A DNA stretch of 32,086 bases from Chitinophagales bacterium (GTDB lineage: Bacteria; Bacteroidota; Bacteroidia; Chitinophagales; JADIYW01), in NCBI GenBank assembly GCA_020848255.1, contig JADLAJ010000360.1:1-32086 (forward strand), read 5' to 3'. This document shows, in pieces, positions 7,056 to 15,442 of the stretch. The first letter of the stretch is position 1, and each line of letters begins with the position of its first letter. A model generated the notes under the pieces. It did no database searches, was not told where the DNA came from, and saw only the letters and a list, made by a program, of their open reading frames with translations. Position numbers and translations under genes: made by a program.

Positions 7056-7805
7056 TTATTTTCTTCTGAATTCCCTGCGGTGAAGGAATGGCGTTAAGGT
7101 TCCTACAAGCGCACCTACAGCATACCCGGTGATGACATCTGTCCAATAGTGTTTGCCTGCTTTTACACGTGTAATACCTGTCAGTGCGGGAAGTATGGCT
7201 GCTCCTGTCCACATCAAAGGTTTCCAGCGGGAATGCGGATGATAATCTGCATATACCATGGCCATAAAGTAAGTGCTGGCTGCTGTTATAGAGGTATGCC
7301 CGGACCAGAAAGAAGACCTTGCATCTTTGCTGCTTTTGTTGCCATTGTCATAATCAGAATACACATAAGGACGATTCCGTTTGGCTAATTCTTTAGTAAA
7401 CATCGTCAGTGCAGAGGTCATCGCAAACGTTTCCATCCATATCGGTAATACGGTGTTCCAATCTTTGCGAATATCTTTATCAATAAATAATAATGCCGGA
7501 CTTACCATTGCCGTGTATTGAAATACATCACTTGCTATGGCAGAAGCTTTAGAATGCTGGTAGATAGCATACCTGTCAAATTTGTTGATATCCGTCGGTT
7601 TTAAGTTGCTTAATTCGGTAAATGAAAGCGGTAGCTTTTTTTTGCGTAAAATCAGGCTCGTGGCTCCTGTACCAAGTGTAATTAACCCAATCGGAATATC
7701 TAAACCCAGACGGTATTTATAAACGCTTTGTCTTTTTAATGAATCCTGTGAAAAGGCTTCAAATCCGATTGCAAATGCAATAATTAATAAGATATACTTT
7801 TTCAT
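7056..7805 (-). CDS. PAP2-family (type 2 phosphatidic acid) phosphatase, exported
   Basis: A 249-residue protein with an N-terminal signal (MKKYILLIIAFAIGFEAFS). I use the ATG at 7805; the track adds a GTG codon before it. All three PAP2 motifs are present: KELAKRNRP (KxxxxxxRP) near residue 128, SSFWSGHTS (motif 2, with the proton-donor His) near residue 155, and TRVKAGKHYWTDV (SRxxxxxHxxxD with Thr for Ser, nucleophile His) near residue 215. Hydrophobic segments between the motifs fit a membrane-associated enzyme with its active site in the periplasm. Likely substrates are lipid or isoprenoid phosphates. It is transcribed divergently from the vWA gene. Confidence 0.88.
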   Translation of the reverse strand: MKKYILLIIAFAIGFEAFSQDSLKRQSVYKYRLGLDIPIGLITLGTGATSLILRKKKLPLSFTELSNLKPTDINKFDRYAIYQHSKASAIASDVFQYTAMVSPALLFIDKDIRKDWNTVLPIWMETFAMTSALTMFTKELAKRNRPYVYSDYDNGNKSSKDARSSFWSGHTSITAASTYFMAMVYADYHPHSRWKPLMWTGAAILPALTGITRVKAGKHYWTDVITGYAVGALVGTLTPFLHRREFRRK

Positions 7806-7884
7806 CACGTTAAAATTAGCACAATTTTTGTTTTAAAAATATAAATATCAAACTATAACTTTACATTAGAGTAAAATGTAGCGT

Positions 7885-8829
7885 ATGAAACTTCTGTACA
7901 CCTTTATTATCTGCTTGTGTTGCGTATCTGTATTTGCTGAAGGCATGCACATCAAAGGTGTGATAAAAGACATGGATACTCAACAACCCGTAAGCGGAGC
8001 TTTTATATTAATAACCTTCTATAAAGGGATAGAATTTTCTGATGTCACGGATTCTCTTGGTCAATATGATATAACTACCAAAACTTTATTTCCTGTAGGG
8101 TATTATTCGGTTGAAATTGAAGCAAAGAATTATAATACACGCAGTGGATTTGCAAAAATATTGAAAGAGAGTTTTTTGGATTTTACAATTAAAAATAAAG
8201 ACCCCAAAGTGGTTACAGCAGCAGCGCCCCTTATATTGAAGCCCGAACCGGTAAAACCAGTCTTGGAAGGATATGCAACGAACAATCTTGTTTTTCTAAT
8301 AGATATTTCTTCTTCTATGAACACAGCAGAAAAAATGCCCTTACTGAAGGAATCCTTGAAATATCTGGTGAATGAATTACGACCCACCGACATAGTGGCA
8401 ATTCTAACGTTCTCTAATTTCGTGAAAGAGGTATTGCCATCCACAGCTGCTACAGACAAAGCATTAATTACGAAAACAATTGACGGACTGACATTTGGTA
8501 GCACCTCACAGGGCGGATCCGCATTGGATGTTGCATACAAAACAGCTCTTAAGAATTTTGTGCAAAAAGGAAACAACCGTATTGTACTTGCCAGCGACGG
8601 TATATTCACTTCCGGTGAAAAGGATTACAAAAAAATGCAGCAGGTCATTGAATCCGGAGCAGATAAAAATATTACCTTGTCTGTGTTTTGTTTCGGAAAA
8701 AATACGGAGTATGTAAAAACCAAACTGAAAAAACTGACAGCCACTGGAAACGGGAACTTTGCAATAATTACCAGTTTAGAAGAAGGAAAACAACATATGC
8801 TGGAAGAAGCCAAAGCTGTAAAGAATTAA
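7885..8829 (+). CDS. Exported vWA-domain protein with N-terminal carboxypeptidase-regulatory-like domain
   Basis: A 314-residue protein with a signal peptide (MKLLYTFIICLCCVSVFAEG). Residues 22-100 resemble a carboxypeptidase-D regulatory-like beta sandwich (IKGVIKDMDTQQPVSGAFI ... DSLGQYDI), common in Bacteroidota cell-surface proteins. From about residue 133 a von Willebrand A domain follows: NLVFLIDISSSMN contains the DxSxS metal-ion adhesion motif, then a conserved Thr/Ser region (GSTSQGGSALDVAYKTA) and VLASDGIFTSG with the third MIDAS acid. The MIDAS is intact, so metal-dependent protein binding in the periplasm or at the surface is expected. The partner is unknown. Its stop overlaps the convergent rsmG stop by 4 bases. 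Confidence 0.85.
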   Translation: MKLLYTFIICLCCVSVFAEGMHIKGVIKDMDTQQPVSGAFILITFYKGIEFSDVTDSLGQYDITTKTLFPVGYYSVEIEAKNYNTRSGFAKILKESFLDFTIKNKDPKVVTAAAPLILKPEPVKPVLEGYATNNLVFLIDISSSMNTAEKMPLLKESLKYLVNELRPTDIVAILTFSNFVKEVLPSTAATDKALITKTIDGLTFGSTSQGGSALDVAYKTALKNFVQKGNNRIVLASDGIFTSGEKDYKKMQQVIESGADKNITLSVFCFGKNTEYVKTKLKKLTATGNGNFAIITSLEEGKQHMLEEAKAVKN

Positions 8830-9443
8830 CTGCAGATAACTATCTTTTTTGTTTCAAAGAATTCTTCATCAAATAACTCTTTAAGTTCTACAATGCGGAT
8901 ATTTTTTCGAATATGCTGAAACTCTTCTTTTAAATCTCCGCCTTTCAGGGCAATTATTTTTTTCGGATGCTTGTTTTTACTCCAGAAAATAAGGTCGCTC
9001 ATTTTTGCCACAGCGCGTGTTACTACATAATCCATATCGTCTCTTATGTTTTCCGCGCGTTCCACCACTGCCGTTACATTTTTTAATTGTAAGGCTCCTG
9101 CAACTTCTTTCACCACTGTAATTTTCTTTGCGATGGAATCTGTCAGGATGAAATTCGTTTCAGGAAAAAAGATAGCTAATGGAATGCCGGGAAAGCCGCC
9201 GCCAGTACCGATATCTAAAATAGTTTCACCTTTTTGAAAAGTAATGACTTTTGCAATAGATAAGGAATGCATCACATGACGTTCGTAAAAGTTTTCTACA
9301 TCTTTACGCGAAATCACATTTATTTTTTCATTCCATTCCGTATATAACGGCAATAACTGTTCCAGCTGTTTTAATTGCTCGACAGATAAGTCAGAAAAGT
9401 ATTTTTGTATAATGTCCAATATTTTGTTTTTTAGTAATGTCAT
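8826..9443 (-). CDS. rsmG: 16S rRNA (guanine-527-N7)-methyltransferase RsmG
   Basis: A 205-residue cytoplasmic enzyme that methylates N7 of G527 in 16S rRNA; its loss gives low-level streptomycin resistance in other bacteria. Recognised by YTEWNEKINVISRKD near residue 35, FYERHVMHSL (the H-S-L signature), ILDIGTGGGFPGIPLAIFFPE (SAM motif I), LTDSIAKKITVVKEVA, and VVTRAVAKMSDLIFWS. Length is normal. The ATG lies inside the outer stem of a cloverleaf-like repeat immediately upstream, which could influence translation. The gene is flanked by a 4-bp convergent overlap on one side and the repeat on the other. Confidence 0.95.
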   Translation of the reverse strand: MTLLKNKILDIIQKYFSDLSVEQLKQLEQLLPLYTEWNEKINVISRKDVENFYERHVMHSLSIAKVITFQKGETILDIGTGGGFPGIPLAIFFPETNFILTDSIAKKITVVKEVAGALQLKNVTAVVERAENIRDDMDYVVTRAVAKMSDLIFWSKNKHPKKIIALKGGDLKEEFQHIRKNIRIVELKELFDEEFFETKKIVICS

Positions 9444-9517
9444 TGTGTGGTTCGAAGCAATCTCTTGATTTTTTGTTAGATTGCTTCATTTCTTCCGAAG
9501 TTTCGGAACGCAATGAC
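9439..9517. repeat. Cloverleaf-like REP element overlapping the rsmG start
   Basis: Three stems nest together. The outer pair is GTCATTG (9439-9445) / CAATGAC (9511-9517). Inside are the 10-bp perfect stem GAAGCAATCT (9454-9463) / AGATTGCTTC (9478-9487) and the 7-bp stem TTCCGAA (9493-9499) / TTCGGAA (9502-9508). The GATTGCTTC...CGCAATGAC wording resembles a common dispersed bacterial repeat. It sits between the lipoprotein gene and rsmG, both on the minus strand. Confidence 0.8.
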
Positions 9518-9523
9518 GGTGAA

Positions 9524-10699
9524 CTATTTCGCGTAAGCAAACGCATTATAATTTGCCATCACAAAATCCTGATAACAACGTATCAGTTGTTCTTTTGAAC
9601 GTTCTACCATGTCAAATGAATTGGGGAATAATGCAGGTGGATTTCCGAGTTTGCTCAATGTTGCAGTACTTAATGCATCTCTGTTACCGTATACCTGAAA
9701 ATAAGAATAATCAAATGCCGCGTTTCCGCTGCATTTCTGATTTTTGATATAATCTTTCGTCTGCGCATCATAAATAGTAGCATCACCAAAAACCTGAGCT
9801 GTTTTATTCATGCGGGTCTCTTTCACCTGACAACTTATCTTAGCATATTTCGGAATTTTAATGTCATTACCAAGAGAGTCTTTCTGAACATTTCCTCTGC
9901 TGTCCAGCACATACTGCCAACCGTCTTCAATCGTTTTTTCTTCCACTGTATTAAATTCTTTCAGGGCATCCGGAGAAACCTGAATATCGTATAAGTTCAG
10001 CTTTACAACATAATCATACACCACATTGTCTTTTCTTCTGTAATCTATATTTACCCATTGATCCCTTTGTGTCAGTTTTACATTATCTACAATGCTTTGT
10101 TCAAAAGAAGGAGGCACCATTAGTGTTGGATTCCTTTCTACTATAAGCAATACATAATTTTTTCCCTTAGCCAATGCCTGATCCATCAGCTCGTTTACGT
10201 CTTTATAATTAATATAGAATTTTTTTGACGCAGCAAAATAATCTAAAGACTGGCGGATGGAACTTTTAACTCCCGAATTCAATAATTTTACTCCCTGGTC
10301 ATAATAAAATTGTGCTGCATTTTGTTTTGATTCTTCTAAAACACTGCTAAAATTAAACGTTTCAATAATCGCTTCATCACCATTGGTATAATGCAGCGGC
10401 AGTAATCGTAACACATTATTTTGTCTTGTATTGATTTTTGTATACAGGTCAAATATTTCTTCCCAACGTTCGCCGTTGTTCAGTGATTTTAGCACCGTAA
10501 TCTGTTGTTTATCTCTGTCAAATGCAGCTTTGTACGATTTTTCAAACATGGAAAGCTCCTCATCATCAAAATTATTTGTCTTTAAAAATTGGGATATTAC
10601 ACTGTCATAATCCCGGCTTTCAAAGCTTTTCTTAATGCTTTGACAAGAAAATATGGATATGCTAAGCAGAAGAATGGATAATTGTCTAAAAAATTTCAT
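9524..10699 (-). CDS. Lipoprotein of unknown function
   Basis: A 391-residue product with a lipoprotein leader (MKFFRQLSILLLSISIFSC, Cys19 lipidated). The N-terminal mature region is helical and charged with tetratricopeptide-like spacing (RDYDSVISQFLK, EEIFDLYTKI, YYDQGVKLLNSG, LDYFAASKKFYINYKDVNELMDQAL). The C-terminal half is beta-rich with repeated strand pairs (VVYDYVVKLNLYDIQVSP, AKISCQVKETRMNKTAQVFGDATIYDA). I recognise no named family. It is probably exposed in the periplasm or on the outer membrane. It is divergent from the act operon and upstream of rsmG on the same strand, with a repeat between them. Confidence 0.75.
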   Translation of the reverse strand: MKFFRQLSILLLSISIFSCQSIKKSFESRDYDSVISQFLKTNNFDDEELSMFEKSYKAAFDRDKQQITVLKSLNNGERWEEIFDLYTKINTRQNNVLRLLPLHYTNGDEAIIETFNFSSVLEESKQNAAQFYYDQGVKLLNSGVKSSIRQSLDYFAASKKFYINYKDVNELMDQALAKGKNYVLLIVERNPTLMVPPSFEQSIVDNVKLTQRDQWVNIDYRRKDNVVYDYVVKLNLYDIQVSPDALKEFNTVEEKTIEDGWQYVLDSRGNVQKDSLGNDIKIPKYAKISCQVKETRMNKTAQVFGDATIYDAQTKDYIKNQKCSGNAAFDYSYFQVYGNRDALSTATLSKLGNPPALFPNSFDMVERSKEQLIRCYQDFVMANYNAFAYAK

Positions 10700-10999
10700 T
10701 GATATTTTTTTTGTTGTATGGTATAATGAATTATGTGTATAAAAACCGTACCAAATTAGGTAAAAAATCTCCGCGAACTAAAAAATCTTTTTAAAAGTTC
10801 CACAACTTTCTTGTAAAGTCTAAAGAAATGTTAAGCGTACATTAAATTCTTTTTTTTACTGTTTAACTTCTTTTTGAACTATTCTGATAATCAATAAAAT
10901 ACAATTTATTTAAATTCATTCTAAATAGAGAATTATCAACACTTTATGCGAATTAGCGGTTGAATACTATATTTGCAACCGAGAAAAATTAGATAAATA
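10700..10999. other. 300-bp AT-rich divergent intergenic region upstream of the act-cox run
   Basis: No ORF or RNA gene recognised. It carries the -7 box listed separately and presumably the promoter of the minus-strand lipoprotein gene, for which I could not find a convincing consensus. Its length, relative to the very short gaps inside the operon, suggests it holds the main control region of the respiratory operon. Confidence 0.5.
10968..10975 (+). promoter_or_regulatory. Candidate -7 box of the act-cox operon
   Basis: TATATTTG is an exact match to TAnnTTTG and lies 24 bases before the actA ATG, which predicts a short leader. No TTG occurs at the ideal distance upstream (TTTA at about 10943-10946 is the closest), so the -33 element is weak or the promoter needs an activator. 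Confidence 0.45.
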
Positions 11000-12283
11000 A
11001 TGTATTCTTGTAAACCAATCAGAAAAATCCTCGCTTTAATAGTAATTACTTTATTTCTATCTCTGTCATCCACCTCCTTTGCAGCGGTTGCTGTACCGGA
11101 TGTTGCGGCTACAGACGCAGCAGGTGTGGAAAGAGCTAAGGCAGGTATGGCTTTGTATAAAGCGAACTGTACCTCTTGTCATGCAATTGACAGAAAAGTA
11201 GTTGGACCGGCACTGGCAGGTGTTTGGGACAGATGGGAAAGTGAAGCAAAACTTGTTGCCTGGGTGCAAAACTCTTCTAAACTGATAGCCAGCGGTGACG
11301 CATATGCTAATAAGGTTTTTAATGAGAACAACAAATCTGTAATGTCAGCATTTCCTCAGTTAACAGCTGAGCAGGTTATGGACATCCTGATTTACGTAAA
11401 AAATCCGGGAGTAGCAGAACCGGCAAAAGCAGCAACTTCAACTGATGCTGGAGCAACTGCTGGTGGTGCTGAAAATAAAGGTGCTTCTGCATGGTATATT
11501 TGGGCCTTGGTAGCATTTTTGGTAGTGCTGGCTTTATTGCTGTGGACAGTAACGTCTAAATTAGACAAAGCAGTTAGAGAAAAAGCAGGTGAGGTAGTGG
11601 AAGAAATTCCGTTGGCTAAAAAAGTATTCAGTAATAAAACATTTAAAGTATTAATGCTGATTGGTTCTATATTGTTGGTATTCAATATCTTCGGTGGAGC
11701 TATCGATTTAGGTCGGTCTCAGGGATACGCACCGGATCAACCGATTAAATTCTCTCACGCATTACACGTAGGTCAGAATAAGATTGAATGTCAGTATTGC
11801 CATACCGGTGTGGAGAAAAGTAAACACGCAAGTATTCCGGGTACTCAGATTTGTATGAACTGTCACAAATATGTGCAGCAAGGACCGAAATACGGTAAAG
11901 ATGAGATTGCAAAAATCTACGACTATGCAGGCTGGGATGTGGACAAGCAAAAATTCACGCAAGCTCCTAAGAATATCGAATGGGTGAAAATTCACAACTT
12001 ACCGGATCACGTATATTTCAATCACTCTCAGCATGTAAAGGTGGGTGGTGTTAAATGTCAGACTTGCCACGGTAAAGTGGAAGAGTACGAAGTGATGAAA
12101 CAATTCGCTCCTTTATCTATGGGATGGTGTATCAACTGTCACAGACAAACGGAAGTGAAATTTGCTGAAAATAAATATTATTCCGTATTCCAGAAATATC
12201 AGGACGAATTGAAAAAAGGCACTAAGTCTAAAGTAACAGTAGAAGATATTGGTGGTACAGAATGTCAAAAATGTCATTATTAA
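11000..12283 (+). CDS. actA: Alternative complex III subunit ActA, six-haem cytochrome c
   Basis: Multihaem subunit of the menaquinol:acceptor oxidoreductase Act. Residues 1-29 form a signal or anchor. A class I-like monohaem domain follows with CTSCH at 57-61 and a probable Met ligand in SVMSAFPQLTAEQVMDILIYV. An Ala/Thr-rich linker leads to two membrane helices (WYIWALVAFLVVLALLLWTV, VLMLIGSILLVFNIFGGAI). The C-terminal part holds CQYCH, CMNCH, CQTCH, CINCH and a terminal CQKCH. That is six CxxCH motifs, against five described for Rhodothermus ActA, because of the N-terminal cytochrome c domain. The 30-base gap to actB and the shared strand show an operon. The haems should carry electrons from ActB/ActC towards ActE or the oxidase in the periplasm. 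Confidence 0.93.
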   Translation: MYSCKPIRKILALIVITLFLSLSSTSFAAVAVPDVAATDAAGVERAKAGMALYKANCTSCHAIDRKVVGPALAGVWDRWESEAKLVAWVQNSSKLIASGDAYANKVFNENNKSVMSAFPQLTAEQVMDILIYVKNPGVAEPAKAATSTDAGATAGGAENKGASAWYIWALVAFLVVLALLLWTVTSKLDKAVREKAGEVVEEIPLAKKVFSNKTFKVLMLIGSILLVFNIFGGAIDLGRSQGYAPDQPIKFSHALHVGQNKIECQYCHTGVEKSKHASIPGTQICMNCHKYVQQGPKYGKDEIAKIYDYAGWDVDKQKFTQAPKNIEWVKIHNLPDHVYFNHSQHVKVGGVKCQTCHGKVEEYEVMKQFAPLSMGWCINCHRQTEVKFAENKYYSVFQKYQDELKKGTKSKVTVEDIGGTECQKCHY

Positions 12284-12313
12284 TATTCAAGAACTCAATT
12301 AACCTATATATAA

Positions 12314-15300
12314 ATGAGTAACAAAAAATATTGGACGAGCTTGGATGAGTTAAATGAAACTCCTCAATACAAAGAACAAGCTGCAAAGGAATTTAATTTT
12401 GAAATCGACGCAAACGATGCGGTAGATAATGGTGGAACAAATCGCCGTGATTTCCTGAAAGCAATGGGTTTCAGTGTATCTGTGGCTGCATTGGCTTCTG
12501 CATGTAAAATTCCTACACACAAAGCAATTCCTTACACACTGGATACCAGAAAAGCAGTTCCCGAAGTTACACCGGGAGTAGCTGATTATTTTGCTACTAC
12601 GTTTTACGATGGTAATGACTGTATTAATATTTTGGTAAAAACAAGAGAAGGTCGCCCAATTAAAATTGAAGGAAATACTGATTCTCCTTTTACATTAGGC
12701 GGAACAAACGCAAGAGCACAGGCTTCTGTATTGAGTTTGTATGATGTAACACGTTTGGCTACACCAACTATTAAGAATAAAAAGGCTGACTGGAAAACAG
12801 TAGATGCTGAAATTACTGCAAAACTGGATGCAATTGCAAAAAGTGGCGGTAAAATCGCATTAGTTACAGGTACTGTGGCTTCTGTGATTACCAAAAAAGC
12901 GATTGAAAAATTTGCAGCAAAATATCCAACCACTACTGTAGTTAGCTATGATGCGATTTCTAACTATGCAACAAGAAAAGCAAACCAGACAAGTATTGGT
13001 GCTGCAATCATCCCTTCTATTAATTATGATAAAGCAGATGTTATTGTTGGTTTTAATACAGACTTTTTAGGTACCGGAATTTCTTCCGTAGAAAATACAA
13101 AGAAATATATCGCAAACAGAGTACCTACAAAAGAAAATCCAAAAATGTCCCGTCACCACCAGTTTCAGTCTACCATGACGATTACAGGTGCAAGTGCGGA
13201 TTACAGATATCCTATTAATCCATCTGAAGAAAAGCAAGCATTAATCAATTTGTTAGCAGCAGTTGGCGGTTCAGTAAGTAGTGTTAAAAACCTTTCAGGA
13301 AAAGACGCTAATGATGGTATTGCTAAAGTGGCTAAAGAATTAATAGCTGCAAAAGGAAAATCTGTTGTGGTTTCCGGTACTAATGATGTAGAGATACAAT
13401 TATTGGTGAACGCGATCAACGGTACTTTGGGTAATTACGGCAGTGTAATTGATACTGCAAACAACTATAATTTAAAATCAGGAAACGATGAAGCATTGGC
13501 TGCATTGGCAAATGATTTAAAAGCAGGTGCATACAAAGGAATTATTTTAATAGGAGCAAATCCTGTTTACAATACACCTTACTCAGAAATATTTAAAGAA
13601 GCTATCAAAAAAGCGGAATTATCCGTTTCTACGGCAGACAGACCGGACGAATCAGCTCAGTTCGGACAGTATATTGCTCCGGATTCACATTACTTAGAGT
13701 CTTGGGATATTATTGCGCCTAAATCTGGTTTCTACGGATTCGTACAGCCTACTATTTCAGCGTTATTTGATACCCGTCAGGTTGCAGAATCCTTATTTAC
13801 ATGGGCAGGAGATACTACACCGATAGCACAAATCGTGCAAAATGAAGTAGCAGCAATCTCAGGTGGAAATTACCAGACAGCAATACAGGCAGGTTTCTTC
13901 GGTAGCGTTGCGGCTGGCAGCGGTGCAGGTGCCAATGTGGGTGCATCAGTAGCAGGTGTAAAAACAGAAACAGCAGCACCGAAAGGAATGGAAGTAATCT
14001 TCTACGAAAAAGTGGGTTTAGGTGACGGAACTTATGCAAATAACCCGTTCTTACAGGAATTACCGGATCCGGTAGCTAAAGTAACCTGGGATAACTATGT
14101 TACGATACCATATTCTTATGCTAAATCAAAAGGTATCGATCCTCAGCCATCTGAGAAAAATGTACCAATAGCAAAAGTAACTATCAACGGTAAATCTATT
14201 GAATTGCCGGTGGTTGTTCAGTTTGGACAGGCAGCAAATACTTTAGCCATTGCTTTAGGTTACGGTCGTGAGAAAGCGGGTAAAGCCGGTGACATGGTAG
14301 GTAAAAGTGTATATCCTTTTGTTAAATCAGCAAACGGTGCCGCTTCTTACTCTACAGATGGCGCAACGATTGAATTAACAGGTAAAACATACGAGCTGGG
14401 ATTAAACCAAACGTATCATACCCTGATGGAAGATAACAGTCTTCCAATGCGTTCTAAAAAATACAGAGGTGAAATCGTTAAAGAAACGACTTTAGCTGAA
14501 TACAAAAAGAACGAGCACGCAGGTAACGAAGACAGAGAGAAAATTAAAGAAGAATTCAGTCATTCATTATACGACGGCTATAAACCAAATGACTACAAAC
14601 AAGGTCATCACTGGGGAATGGTGGTTGATTTAAATGCATGTATCGGTTGCGGTTCATGTGTGGTTTCCTGCAGTATTGAAAATAACGTTCCTGTTGTTGG
14701 AAAACGCCAGGTATACCGTTCACAGGAAATGCACTGGATGCGTATCGACCGTTATTACAACGGTAATCCGGACAATCCGGATGTTTCTTTCCAGCCGATG
14801 ATGTGTCAGCATTGCAACAACGCACCATGCGAAAACGTTTGTCCGGTGAATGCAACGAACCACAGTTCGGAAGGTTTGAATCAAATGGCTTATAACAGAT
14901 GTATCGGTACAAGATATTGTGCGAATAACTGTCCTTATAAAGTACGTCGTTTCAACTGGTTAGATTATCAGGGAGCAGATAGCTTTGGTAAATTCAACGA
15001 CGGTAAACGTTCATTCACAGATACAGAAGCACAATCTTACATGTTCGAAGATTTAACCAGAATGGTATTGAATCCGGATGTAGTAACACGTTCCCGCGGG
15101 GTAATCGAAAAATGTTCTTTCTGTGTTCAACGAATTCAGGAAGGAAAATTAACTGCAAAAAAAGAAGGTCGTCCGTTGAAAGATGGAGATGTGAAATCAG
15201 CTTGTCAGACAGCTTGTCCTACAAATGCCATCACATTTGGTGACCAGAATAATAAAGAAAGCGTGGTAGCAAAAACTTTTGAAACCAGCGGAAGAAATTA

Positions 15301-15412
15301 CTATGTTCTGGAAGAACAACATTTCCTTTCTGCAGTTGGCTATCAGGTAAAAGTTAGAAATAAAGACGAAGAACCGGCACAATATTTCATAGATAAACCG
15401 TCGGAAGTTTAA
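12314..15412 (+). CDS. actB: Alternative complex III subunit ActB, fused molybdopterin-like and Fe-S protein
   Basis: A 1032-residue subunit combining a molybdopterin-oxidoreductase-like part (B1, about 75-740) and a ferredoxin-like part (B2, about 750-1000). The leader holds a twin-arginine signal (NRRDFLKAMGFSVS) followed by LASAC, a plausible lipidation site, so it should be exported folded. B2 cysteine groups are CIGCGSCVVSC, CQHCNNAPCENVCP, CIGTRYCANNCP and CSFCVQ...CQTACP. The third group has Thr where the second Cys would be, as expected for the single [3Fe-4S] cluster of Act; the rest suit three [4Fe-4S]. B1 is not expected to bind molybdopterin in this family. A Gly/Ala-rich insert (GSVAAGSGAGANVGASVAG) lies near residue 535. 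Its role is electron transfer from quinol towards ActA. Confidence 0.95.
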   Translation: MSNKKYWTSLDELNETPQYKEQAAKEFNFEIDANDAVDNGGTNRRDFLKAMGFSVSVAALASACKIPTHKAIPYTLDTRKAVPEVTPGVADYFATTFYDGNDCINILVKTREGRPIKIEGNTDSPFTLGGTNARAQASVLSLYDVTRLATPTIKNKKADWKTVDAEITAKLDAIAKSGGKIALVTGTVASVITKKAIEKFAAKYPTTTVVSYDAISNYATRKANQTSIGAAIIPSINYDKADVIVGFNTDFLGTGISSVENTKKYIANRVPTKENPKMSRHHQFQSTMTITGASADYRYPINPSEEKQALINLLAAVGGSVSSVKNLSGKDANDGIAKVAKELIAAKGKSVVVSGTNDVEIQLLVNAINGTLGNYGSVIDTANNYNLKSGNDEALAALANDLKAGAYKGIILIGANPVYNTPYSEIFKEAIKKAELSVSTADRPDESAQFGQYIAPDSHYLESWDIIAPKSGFYGFVQPTISALFDTRQVAESLFTWAGDTTPIAQIVQNEVAAISGGNYQTAIQAGFFGSVAAGSGAGANVGASVAGVKTETAAPKGMEVIFYEKVGLGDGTYANNPFLQELPDPVAKVTWDNYVTIPYSYAKSKGIDPQPSEKNVPIAKVTINGKSIELPVVVQFGQAANTLAIALGYGREKAGKAGDMVGKSVYPFVKSANGAASYSTDGATIELTGKTYELGLNQTYHTLMEDNSLPMRSKKYRGEIVKETTLAEYKKNEHAGNEDREKIKEEFSHSLYDGYKPNDYKQGHHWGMVVDLNACIGCGSCVVSCSIENNVPVVGKRQVYRSQEMHWMRIDRYYNGNPDNPDVSFQPMMCQHCNNAPCENVCPVNATNHSSEGLNQMAYNRCIGTRYCANNCPYKVRRFNWLDYQGADSFGKFNDGKRSFTDTEAQSYMFEDLTRMVLNPDVVTRSRGVIEKCSFCVQRIQEGKLTAKKEGRPLKDGDVKSACQTACPTNAITFGDQNNKESVVAKTFETSGRNYYVLEEQHFLSAVGYQVKVRNKDEEPAQYFIDKPSEV

Positions 15413-15442
15413 TAATTAATAAAAGTCGTAAAGTAAGATATA

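Noticed and set aside
8130-8609. Minus-strand ORF of 159 codons inside the vWA gene
   Set aside because: Antisense shadow of a well-supported vWA domain with no independent start signals or motifs.
14556-14912. Minus-strand ORF of 118 codons inside actB
   Set aside because: It mirrors the Fe-S cysteine region; antisense artefact.
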